8,928 nucleotides of DNA from Lachnospiraceae bacterium (GTDB taxonomy: Bacteria > Bacillota_A > Clostridia > Lachnospirales > Lachnospiraceae): positions 1 to 8,928 of the forward strand of contig JAILDD010000237.1 of NCBI GenBank assembly GCA_024689605.1. The letters run 5' to 3'. Positions 1 to 5,208 of this stretch are shown here, piece after piece. Within the stretch, counting starts at the first letter, position 1, and each line of letters starts with the position of its first letter. The notes beneath the pieces were generated by a model, which had not been told where the DNA came from, did no database searches, and was given only the letters and a program-made list of their open reading frames with translations. The translations under genes and the position numbers were made by a program.

Positions 1-116
1 TACCGTTAAATACAGAACATAATGCTATAAGACATAAAATGGTGATTGTTCAGAGAAGATATGCTGAGAACAGTTGCCGGACAGGAATGATACAGGATAT
101 CAGGAAAGGTTGGTAA
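1..116 (+). CDS. fliW: 3' end of a gene, probably flagellar assembly factor FliW (partial)
   Basis: One reading frame is open from the left edge (first full codon at 3) to a TAA at 114-116, giving 37 residues that end in the residues DIRKGW. The stop lies 2 nt before the csrA ATG, the tight coupling usual for fliW-csrA. The stretch HKMVIVQRRY aligns reasonably with the C-terminal beta strand of FliW proteins (pattern GKQ-hydrophobic-hydrophobic-hydrophobic-x-x-x-Y, usually shortly after a conserved Asn). FliW is a cytoplasmic protein that binds flagellin and CsrA alternately and so frees CsrA to repress flagellin translation. The identity rests on position plus this weak motif. The tail after the Tyr does not look like a typical FliW end, so another small gene or a diverged C-terminus is possible. 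The rest of the gene is outside the window. Confidence 0.5.
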   Translation, partial: PLNTEHNAIRHKMVIVQRRYAENSCRTGMIQDIRKGW

Positions 117-118
117 AA

Positions 119-343
119 ATGCTTGCTTTATCCAGAAAAAAAGGCGAGGCACTTTTCATAAATAACAACATTGAGGTTACCGTGCTGGAGGTAAAGGGTG
201 ACCAGGTGAAGCTTGGCATCAAGGCACCTAAGGAAATACCCATCTACAGAAGCGAGGTATATGAGCAGATCCAGGCTGCAAATAAGGAAGCTCTTACGGA
301 GCAGACACCGGATAATCTCAGCAAATTGTTCGGTGGAGAATAA
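119..343 (+). CDS. csrA: CsrA, translational repressor of flagellar mRNAs
   Basis: This is a 74-residue CsrA, an RNA-binding homodimer that blocks ribosome access by binding GGA motifs in mRNA leaders. The N-terminus MLALSRKKGEAL carries the conserved L4 and R6 of the first beta strand. KLGIKAP at residues 31-37 is the family core, and R44 in the YRSEVY segment is the second RNA-contact residue; position 43 is Tyr where His is common. A C-terminal extension runs past residue 50 to 74, as in Bacillus CsrA proteins that respond to FliW, and Asn55, which I recall as important for FliW contact, is present. The reading frame extends upstream to a TTG at 74, but the ATG at 119 fits the family N-terminus and has AGGAAAGG (102-109) ahead of it. 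It follows the probable fliW by 2 nt, so translation is likely coupled. No terminator is seen behind it, only T-rich sequence at 344-360. Confidence 0.96.
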   Translation: MLALSRKKGEALFINNNIEVTVLEVKGDQVKLGIKAPKEIPIYRSEVYEQIQAANKEALTEQTPDNLSKLFGGE

Positions 344-369
344 TTTTTTATATTTTTTTGCAATAACAC

Positions 370-397
370 TAAAGTAAGGGATAATAAGTGCCGATAA
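370..397 (+). promoter_or_regulatory. sigma-28 (SigD/FliA) promoter of the flaG operon
   Basis: TAAAG at 370-374 and GCCGATAA at 390-397 match the flagellar sigma factor consensus (TAAA, about 15 nt, GCCGATAA or GCCGATAT), with 16 nt between TAAA and GCCGATAA. The predicted transcript start is near 404, giving a leader of about 70 nt before flaG. The promoter lies in the csrA-flaG gap and makes flaG-fliD-fliS and the next gene a late flagellar operon separate from fliW-csrA, although read-through from csrA is possible because no terminator is visible. Confidence 0.85.
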
Positions 398-404
398 ATA
401 TGAT

Positions 405-419
405 AAGCTGAAAAAGCTT
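405..419 (+). repeat. small hairpin at the predicted 5' end of the flaG mRNA
   Basis: AAGCT (405-409) pairs with AGCTT (415-419) around a GAAAA loop. It begins about where the sigma-28 promoter would start transcription, so it could shield the 5' end of the mRNA. It has no GGA, so it is not a CsrA site. The T-run after it is only three bases, so it is not a terminator. With a 5-bp stem, chance is a real alternative. Confidence 0.3.
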
Positions 420-432
420 TCATTATGTTTTG

Positions 433-468
433 TTGCAAATGGAGTAGCAATTGTTCACATGGAGGTGA
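433..468 (+). promoter_or_regulatory. tandem CsrA-binding hairpins over the flaG ribosome binding site
   Basis: Two adjacent small stem-loops each expose a GGA. The first pairs TTGC (433-436) with GCAA (447-450); allowing an A-A mismatch and one more A-T pair, its loop becomes ATGGAG (439-444). The second pairs TCAC (455-458) with GTGA (465-468) around the hexaloop ATGGAG (459-464), and its GGAGGTGAG is the Shine-Dalgarno sequence of flaG. The GGA motifs start at 441 and 461, a spacing one CsrA dimer can bridge. The second site agrees with the core of the CsrA consensus (ACA-N-GGA-N-GU). The known model is the Bacillus hag leader, which has two CsrA sites, one over the Shine-Dalgarno. Binding here is inferred. 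Confidence 0.68.
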
Positions 469-473
469 GAAAG

Positions 474-923
474 ATGGCAATAGAACCTATCAGCAGTGCG
501 ATGTCATATACGGCACAGCCCGTAGCGAAAGCGGCCGCACCGCAGCCTGTACAGTCATCGGAACAGGGACAGAGCATTGAGGTAAATGCACCTCAGGTTG
601 ATGCCCAGACCCTTTCTGTATCCAAGACACAGACTGACGGAGAAGGTAGTGGTAATGGCGGCAAGAACGGAGCTTACAAGCAGGAAGGACAGCCTCAGCA
701 GGTAAGCGATGAGGCTATCAAAAGTGCCATGAAGGAGCTTCAGAAGAAGAATACCAATTACATTTCAGAATTCGGTATCCATGAGAAGACCAACCGTATA
801 ACCATAAAGATCGTAGACAAGAAGACCAAGGAGGTTATAAAGGAACTGCCTCCTGAGAAAACTCTTGATATGATTGCAAGGGTATGGGAATATGCCGGTC
901 TTGTAGTGGATGAGAAACGATAA
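474..923 (+). CDS. flaG: FlaG family flagellar protein
   Basis: This 149-residue protein starts with MAIEPISSAMSYTAQPV, followed by a low-complexity linker rich in Gln, Gly, Ala and Ser (about residues 18-78) and a conserved C-terminal FlaG domain (about 79-149). The domain shows IHEKTNRITIKIVDKKTKEV, then ELPPEK and LDM, and ends GLVVDEKR, all hallmarks of the family. FlaG proteins are encoded next to fliD and influence filament length; their biochemistry is poorly defined. An in-frame ATG exists at 459, but it sits in the predicted CsrA hairpin without its own ribosome binding site. The ATG at 474 follows GGAGGTGAG (461-469) and gives the family N-terminus, so it was chosen. The gene is first in a sigma-28 operon and 18 nt ahead of fliD. 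Confidence 0.92.
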   Translation: MAIEPISSAMSYTAQPVAKAAAPQPVQSSEQGQSIEVNAPQVDAQTLSVSKTQTDGEGSGNGGKNGAYKQEGQPQQVSDEAIKSAMKELQKKNTNYISEFGIHEKTNRITIKIVDKKTKEVIKELPPEKTLDMIARVWEYAGLVVDEKR

Positions 924-941
924 GGATCGGGAGGTGAGCTT

Positions 942-2651
942 ATGTCTTCAGATTTAATCAGATTGACGGGTATAAACTCAGGTCTTGATACCGAGAGTAT
1001 AATATCCGCGTATACGTCAAAAGCAAATTTAAGACTGAAAAAAGCCAAGGGCTCATTGACCAGGAATCAGTGGACTCAGACGGCATGGCAGGGACTTAAT
1101 TCTAAAATTTACTCATTCTATACCGGTACAGCCGGAACGAATAGAATGAGCAGTGCGTACAGGAAGAAGGCGACCAAGACATCCAATGATGCACTCAGCG
1201 TAATCGCAGGCGAGAATGCCGTTGACGGCGTTCAGACGGCGCAGATTAAGGCAACCGCTAAGGCTGCTTATTTTACCAGCGGGTCGATGAAGACTACTGA
1301 TGCAGAAACTGGCAAAGAGCGCAATGTCAAGTCCGGTGAGAATCTTGTGGATGCACTGGCACTTGGTGGCACGACAAGCTTTAAGTTTTCATCAGCAAGC
1401 GGAAAAGAGCAGACCTTCCAGCTTATGAGCCAGTCTGACTATGATGCGCTGACTGCTGAGGAAAAGCAGTCAATGGCTGATAATAAGATTACGGCAGTTT
1501 CTTCCATGGATGACCTGGTAAAGGGACTTAAGGATCTGGGAGTCAATGCAAATTATGATGAGGCTAACGGAAGGCTTTTCGTAAGCGCAAAGGAAAGCGG
1601 CGAGAAGCAGGACTTCAATTTCAAGGCAGACGGTGTTGATGCAAAGGCATCACTTGATGCCCTTAATAAAATCGGACTCCTGAGCAAGGAAGCGGCTGAT
1701 AAGTATGCACAGTCCTTAAAGGAAGACGATCCTGCATATGCAGATAAGAGTGTTGATGAGATTAAAGAGGAACTTGGATGGTCAAATCTTGCATCAAAGA
1801 TTGACGGCACAAATGCAAAGCTTGTGCTGAACGGTGCAGAGTTTGAAAGCAACAACAATTCCTTCAATATCAATGGCAGCACATATACTATCAATCATAT
1901 GCCTGCAACTGATGAGGAAATATCCGTGACAACCAATACGGACTACGATGCTGTATATGATGTCATAAAGGATATGCTCAAAGAGTACAATTCTCTTGTA
2001 AACGAGATGTCTAAGCTCTATGGTGCAGACAAGGCGAAGGACTATGATCCGCTGACTGCAGAGCAGAAGAAGGAGATGTCCGAGCAGGAGATTAAGGACT
2101 GGGAAGATAAGATCAAGGACGGCCTTCTTAGCGGCGACAGCAATCTCTATGATGCCAGACAGGCGTTGATTGATGCTTCACTTCAGTCGTATACCGTAAA
2201 GGATGCTGACGGTAATGAGACTAAGATGTATCTGGCTGATTTCGGCATAGCAACAGGCGGGTATTTCTCCACTGATGAGAATGAGCGTTACGCACTTCAT
2301 ATTGATGGTGATAAGGATGACAGCGTGACATCAGGAAATGCCGATAAGCTTAAGGCTATGATAGCATCGGATCCGGAGAAGGTTACACAGTTCTTTAGCC
2401 AGTTTTCCGCACAGATGTATGACAATCTTTATAAGAAGATGGGAACTAGCAGCCTGTCCAGCATCTATAAGGTATATAATGACAAGCAGCTGGCATCTGA
2501 CGAAACCGACTGGAAGAAGAAGATAGAGACTATAGAGGATGAGATAACGGCTATAGAGGATAAGTGGTATGACAAGTTTGCGTCCATGGAGACTGCGCTT
2601 GCAAAACTGAATGGCAATTCGTCTGCAGTGACCGGAATGCTCGGTGGCTGA
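942..2651 (+). CDS. fliD: FliD, flagellar hook-associated protein 2 (filament cap)
   Basis: This 569-residue protein caps the growing filament tip and guides insertion of exported flagellin subunits. The N-terminal FliD domain (about residues 5-110) begins MSSDLIRLTGINSGLDTESI, includes the W-x-Q-x-A-W-Q-x-L-N-x-K-I-Y-S-F segment near 44-60 and has heptad character for the coiled coil of the leg region. The middle (about 110-310) is the variable, surface-exposed part. The C-terminal FliD domain (about 310-560) contains YNSLVNEMSKLYG, the LYDARQAL segment, DFGIATGGYF, and a terminal coiled coil in which short Ile- and Glu-rich repeats precede KWYDKFASMETALAKLNG. Length is within the family range. 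There is no signal peptide, as expected for a type III export substrate. The ATG at 942 follows GGGAGGTGAG, 18 nt after flaG. Confidence 0.95.
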   Translation: MSSDLIRLTGINSGLDTESIISAYTSKANLRLKKAKGSLTRNQWTQTAWQGLNSKIYSFYTGTAGTNRMSSAYRKKATKTSNDALSVIAGENAVDGVQTAQIKATAKAAYFTSGSMKTTDAETGKERNVKSGENLVDALALGGTTSFKFSSASGKEQTFQLMSQSDYDALTAEEKQSMADNKITAVSSMDDLVKGLKDLGVNANYDEANGRLFVSAKESGEKQDFNFKADGVDAKASLDALNKIGLLSKEAADKYAQSLKEDDPAYADKSVDEIKEELGWSNLASKIDGTNAKLVLNGAEFESNNNSFNINGSTYTINHMPATDEEISVTTNTDYDAVYDVIKDMLKEYNSLVNEMSKLYGADKAKDYDPLTAEQKKEMSEQEIKDWEDKIKDGLLSGDSNLYDARQALIDASLQSYTVKDADGNETKMYLADFGIATGGYFSTDENERYALHIDGDKDDSVTSGNADKLKAMIASDPEKVTQFFSQFSAQMYDNLYKKMGTSSLSSIYKVYNDKQLASDETDWKKKIETIEDEITAIEDKWYDKFASMETALAKLNGNSSAVTGMLGG

Positions 2652-2681
2652 TAGATCGGCTGAAACAATACATTAAATTTA

Positions 2682-2712
2682 GCGGCCGCCTGTACCGTGT
2701 ACGGGCGGCCGT
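2682..2712 (+). repeat. GC-rich hairpin in the fliD-fliS gap
   Basis: CGGCCGCC (2683-2690) pairs with GGCGGCCG (2704-2711), a T-G pair continues the stem, and GTAC pairs with GTAC around the loop CGT (2696-2698). The stem is 13 bp with one wobble, or 14 counting the outer G-T. No T-run follows (TAACAAAG comes next), so it is not a standard intrinsic terminator on the plus strand. Likely roles are a barrier to 3' exonucleases that stabilises the flaG-fliD segment, a partial attenuator, or a processing site that separates fliD from fliS output. Confidence 0.75.
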
Positions 2713-2725
2713 AACAAAGAATAGC

Positions 2726-2757
2726 AGGCGTCAAAACTAAAATGTGTTTTGGCGTTT
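2726..2757 (+). repeat. second hairpin before fliS
   Basis: CGTCAAAAC (2729-2737) pairs with GTTTTGGCG (2746-2754) with one T-G wobble, around the loop TAAAATGT. Wobble and A-T pairs lengthen the stem outward to 2726 and 2757. It ends 13 nt before the fliS ribosome binding site GGGG (2771-2774). The TTT at its 3' edge is too short for a convincing terminator. Together with the GC-rich hairpin just upstream it fills most of the 129-nt fliD-fliS gap. Confidence 0.6.
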
Positions 2758-2780
2758 GTAATATAAAAAAGGGGTACAAC

Positions 2781-3164
2781 ATGGTTAAGAATCCTTATGA
2801 ACAGTACAAAAACAACGCCATAGCAACAGCTACTCCGGCAGAGCTTACTCTCATGCTATATGAGGGCGCCATAAAGTTCGGAAATATAGCAATCAAAGCC
2901 ATCGAGGAGAATGATATAGAGAAGGCTTATAGAAATATTGTGAAGGTTCAAAATATTATAGCTGAATTTAGAAATACTCTGGATTTTAAGTACCCCGTTG
3001 CTAAGGATTTTGACAGGGTATATGAGTACCTTGAGAGACGGCTTGTAGAAGCTAATATGACCAAGGACAAGGAAATAATGGAAGAGGTGGTTACGCATAT
3101 CCGTTCAATGCGAGATACCTGGAAAGAAGTAATGAAGAGGGCGAAGATGTCCGAGAATCAGTAA
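2781..3164 (+). CDS. fliS: FliS, flagellin export chaperone
   Basis: This 127-residue helical chaperone binds the C-terminus of flagellin in the cytoplasm, prevents premature polymerisation and hands it to the export gate. Family signatures are seen in order: NPYEQYKNNAIATATPAELT (4-23), LMLYEGAIKF (24-33), the KVQNIIAEFRNTLDF helix (55-69), RVYEYLERRLVEANMTKD (79-96) and a C-terminal RSMRDTWKEV (108-117). The frame has an earlier ATG at 2742, but it would lie inside a predicted hairpin without a ribosome binding site. The ATG at 2781 has AGGGG about 6 nt upstream and gives the standard FliS N-terminus. It shares the flaG-fliD operon and lies about 5.6 kb from the flagellin gene whose product it serves. 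Confidence 0.95.
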   Translation: MVKNPYEQYKNNAIATATPAELTLMLYEGAIKFGNIAIKAIEENDIEKAYRNIVKVQNIIAEFRNTLDFKYPVAKDFDRVYEYLERRLVEANMTKDKEIMEEVVTHIRSMRDTWKEVMKRAKMSENQ

Positions 3165-3273
3165 TCAGCGTCAAGCCTACAGTTTTGTTCGTTTGGATGG
3201 CGGGGGTATACTGAATGTTATATTGTTGCCGTATATGTTTGGCAGACACGCCTGGTTTGGAAGCAGGGGATTT

Positions 3274-3750
3274 ATGACTGAACAGTATCTGAAAAATCTC
3301 ATTGAGAATATGGAGCAGAAAAAGGCTGTGCTCGTGGCTATTAAGGAAAGCACTGCAAAACAGGCTAGAGCCATGCAGACTGAGGATCCTGACTGGAAGG
3401 CCTTTGATGCAATGCTGGATGAAAAGGGTGAGCTGATTGACAAGCTCAATTCTCTTGATGATGCCTTTAATGCTATGTTTGATCGTATAAAGGATGATCT
3501 GTTAGCCAATAAGGTGAAGTATAAGACTGAGATCAACCGCTTGCAGGAACAGATAAGGGAAGTGACTTCACTCAGCACATCAATACAGGCTGATGAGCTG
3601 CGCAACCGTGACCTGGTTACAAAACGTATAAACGAGAGCCGTCAGAAGATAAAGCAGGACAGAAAGACCATCAATGTGACTGGCAAATACTACAATGCCA
3701 TGAACAAGATTAATCTGATTGATCCTCAGCTGATGGATACCAAGAAGTAA
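3274..3750 (+). CDS. FlgN/FliT-like helical protein, probable flagellar export chaperone
   Basis: This protein of 158 residues is almost wholly helical by composition, with long charged amphipathic stretches (about 5-32, 48-98, 108-140) suited to a coiled-coil hairpin, and no signal peptide or membrane segment. The N-terminal pattern LIENMEQKKAVLVAI, then DEKGELIDKLNSLDDAF, resembles FlgN-type proteins, which chaperone the hook-filament junction proteins FlgK and FlgL; FliT, the chaperone of FliD, has a similar size and fold. The segment TGKYYNAM near the C-terminus also suits this group. It follows fliS by 109 nt and is last before the operon terminator, the slot where Clostridia often carry such a gene. 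The frame extends to an ATG at 3193, but that ATG has no ribosome binding site; the ATG at 3274 follows AGGGGA (3265-3270). The family assignment is moderate, so no symbol is given. Confidence 0.7.
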   Translation: MTEQYLKNLIENMEQKKAVLVAIKESTAKQARAMQTEDPDWKAFDAMLDEKGELIDKLNSLDDAFNAMFDRIKDDLLANKVKYKTEINRLQEQIREVTSLSTSIQADELRNRDLVTKRINESRQKIKQDRKTINVTGKYYNAMNKINLIDPQLMDTKK

Positions 3751-3777
3751 ACGCGATATAATTGAAATGGTTTGCAT

Positions 3778-3822
3778 AACGGCCTGGATGTTATTGAAGA
3801 ATAATCATTCAGAGCCGTTTTT
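3778..3822 (+). terminator. rho-independent terminator of the flagellar operon
   Basis: AACGGC (3778-3783) pairs with GCCGTT (3814-3819). The stem continues inward as CTGGATG with CATTCAG, including one G-T pair, and TTATT with AATAA, around a GAAG loop at 3796-3799. Single-base bulges fall at 3805 and 3813. The stem totals about 18 bp and is followed by a T-run (3818-3822) that overlaps its last pairs. It lies 27 nt after the stop of the FlgN/FliT-like gene. Read on the minus strand the T-run would precede the hairpin, so it does not terminate the convergent gene. Confidence 0.82.
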
Positions 3823-3901
3823 CGAATGGTATTCATTGTGACTTATAATGTATCTGTGAATTGTTGCTGTAAAGGTGTATCAAATAACGGCTCTTTCTAA
3901 T

Positions 3902-5083
3902 TTACATATTAGATAATTTAGCTGTTATCATTATTTCAGAGACACGTACATTGAAATTGTGGTACTCGCGTATTTTTTGATAACCGGAATTTGCTATGGC
4001 CAACCGCTCATCCTCATGCTCAAGATAATAACCGGCTTTCTCAATGAGGTCTTCTTTGCTTTCAAAATAGACATAGTCAGTACCGGGGATAAAATAATCT
4101 TCAAAATCTGCCTGATAGTTTGTAAGTAGAAAACCTCCGCAGCCCATTATGTCGAAAGCACGAAGCGGAATAGCATTTACTATGCTCCGGAGCGTGATGT
4201 TTAGATTTATTTTGGCGCACTTTATTGCTTTGGGCGAGTCTTTATAGTATTCCACTGTTCCTCTGTTGTCTACGTGAGGAAGACTGGGTGTTTCTTCAGG
4301 GGTGTAGAGTGCAACGCTGTATTTTTTGGAAAGTGCCGATACCAGTTCCTGCCTTTCTATGGCAGTTATCTTTCTTGCAACGAAGTAATTAGCTAACACC
4401 CATGAAGCATCTTCTATGCCATCTCCACTTTCGTACATAGGACAAACTTTTTGGATATTCTTAATTATCTCAGGGGTGAGGCTTTTCTCAAGTATAGATG
4501 CACCATATATCTGTTTCTGTATGTTCATGATGCCATCGAGGTACCCGGCAGTATAGTCATCCAGACCATTAAAATGTCTGATCAGGTTATGTTTTGCCTC
4601 AGTATACATGGAGCCGATGAGTGTAATGTCAGCCGAATATTTTTCCCTTTCGGCATCGTTTATCCCAATGTTGTCAAAGTAATCTGTGTCCGCTGCCATG
4701 GGAAGGTAGTAAACGGTTTCGGCACCTTTGTTGCGGAGGTTAAGGTATTCATTCTTGTCAAAGACAAAGGCATAGTTGGTGGGAAGCTCGATTGTCTTCG
4801 AATACAAAAGAATATAAGGACTGTCATAGGTCCATGATATGTATTTCACCTTACAGGCTGCTGCGGCGATGGCAGCTACTGGAAAGTAGTTAAAGGAGAA
4901 TACGACATCCGCTTTGTTTTCAATAATCGCTTTAACCACCATATTGGCAAGGGCTTCACTGTTTTTGGTACTTTCTTCCCTGGTGGGAAAATCAAGCTCA
5001 CAAAGCTCAAAGCCTGCAAGCTTAAATGCGTTCCTTATATGCGTGTAACCAAAACAGTCCCATTTTAGAGTGAGTATTTTCAT
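3902..5083 (-). CDS. CgeB/DUF3880-type glycosyltransferase (GT-B), putative flagellin glycosylation
   Basis: This protein of 393 residues has two halves typical of GT-B enzymes. The N-terminal half (about 1-200) resembles DUF3880, with MKILTLKWDCFGYTHIRNAF, ADVVFSFNYFPV (59-70), YISWTYDSPY (81-90), FVFDK (106-110) and YLPMAAD (126-132). The C-terminal half (about 250-390) resembles the Glyco_trans_1_2/CgeB domain, with NLNITLRSIVNAIPLRAFDI, then GCGGFLLTNYQADFEDYF (315-331), the usual sugar-nucleotide-binding region, and EHEDERLAIANSGYQKIREYH. It probably transfers an activated sugar in the cytoplasm. The frame opens at a TTG at 5131, but family proteins start MKIL, so the ATG at 5083 is used although no clear ribosome binding site precedes it. 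It is third in the minus-strand cassette, 125 nt after the radical SAM gene, and converges on the flagellar operon. No terminator is seen behind it. Confidence 0.85.
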   Translation of the reverse strand: MKILTLKWDCFGYTHIRNAFKLAGFELCELDFPTREESTKNSEALANMVVKAIIENKADVVFSFNYFPVAAIAAAACKVKYISWTYDSPYILLYSKTIELPTNYAFVFDKNEYLNLRNKGAETVYYLPMAADTDYFDNIGINDAEREKYSADITLIGSMYTEAKHNLIRHFNGLDDYTAGYLDGIMNIQKQIYGASILEKSLTPEIIKNIQKVCPMYESGDGIEDASWVLANYFVARKITAIERQELVSALSKKYSVALYTPEETPSLPHVDNRGTVEYYKDSPKAIKCAKINLNITLRSIVNAIPLRAFDIMGCGGFLLTNYQADFEDYFIPGTDYVYFESKEDLIEKAGYYLEHEDERLAIANSGYQKIREYHNFNVRVSEIMITAKLSNM

Positions 5084-5208
5084 AAGTGTATTAGTATAAG
5101 TGTATGCTTTTGTGTACGCCCATGGCAGCAAGTGCTCCGGGCTATTCTGAAATAGTAACCTTGCTATTACTTTAATTCATATTGCTGGTCTTTTGAAAAT
5201 GCTGTGTT

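Noticed and set aside
74..118. In-frame TTG extension of csrA by 15 residues
   Set aside because: The extension is not CsrA-like and overlaps the upstream gene. The ATG at 119 has its own ribosome binding site and gives the family N-terminus.
459..473. Earlier ATG for flaG
   Set aside because: It has no ribosome binding site of its own and its bases are part of the Shine-Dalgarno hairpin of the ATG at 474.
244..480. Minus-strand open frame opposite csrA and the flaG leader
   Set aside because: It is antisense to a conserved gene and a regulatory leader, has no recognisable domain and has no start context.
531..2689. Two GCGGCCGC octamers (531-538 in flaG and 2682-2689 in the hairpin) as cloning scars or shared sites
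   Set aside because: The first is ordinary coding sequence for an Ala-rich linker and the second is explained by the hairpin stem. No vector-like flanks are present.
3208..3235. GCCGTATA at 3228 as a sigma-28 -10 element for the FlgN/FliT-like gene
   Set aside because: There is no TAAA about 15 nt upstream and the -10 match is incomplete.
3251..3267. CCTG-CAGG hairpin with GGA in its 9-nt loop before the FlgN/FliT-like gene, as a CsrA site
   Set aside because: The stem is only 4 bp, the GGA context is TTGGA rather than ANGGA, and there is no second site nearby.
3193..3273. Hydrophobic N-terminal extension of the FlgN/FliT-like gene, which could pass for a signal peptide
   Set aside because: The ATG at 3193 lacks a ribosome binding site. 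The ATG at 3274 has AGGGGA upstream and starts a typical soluble helical chaperone.
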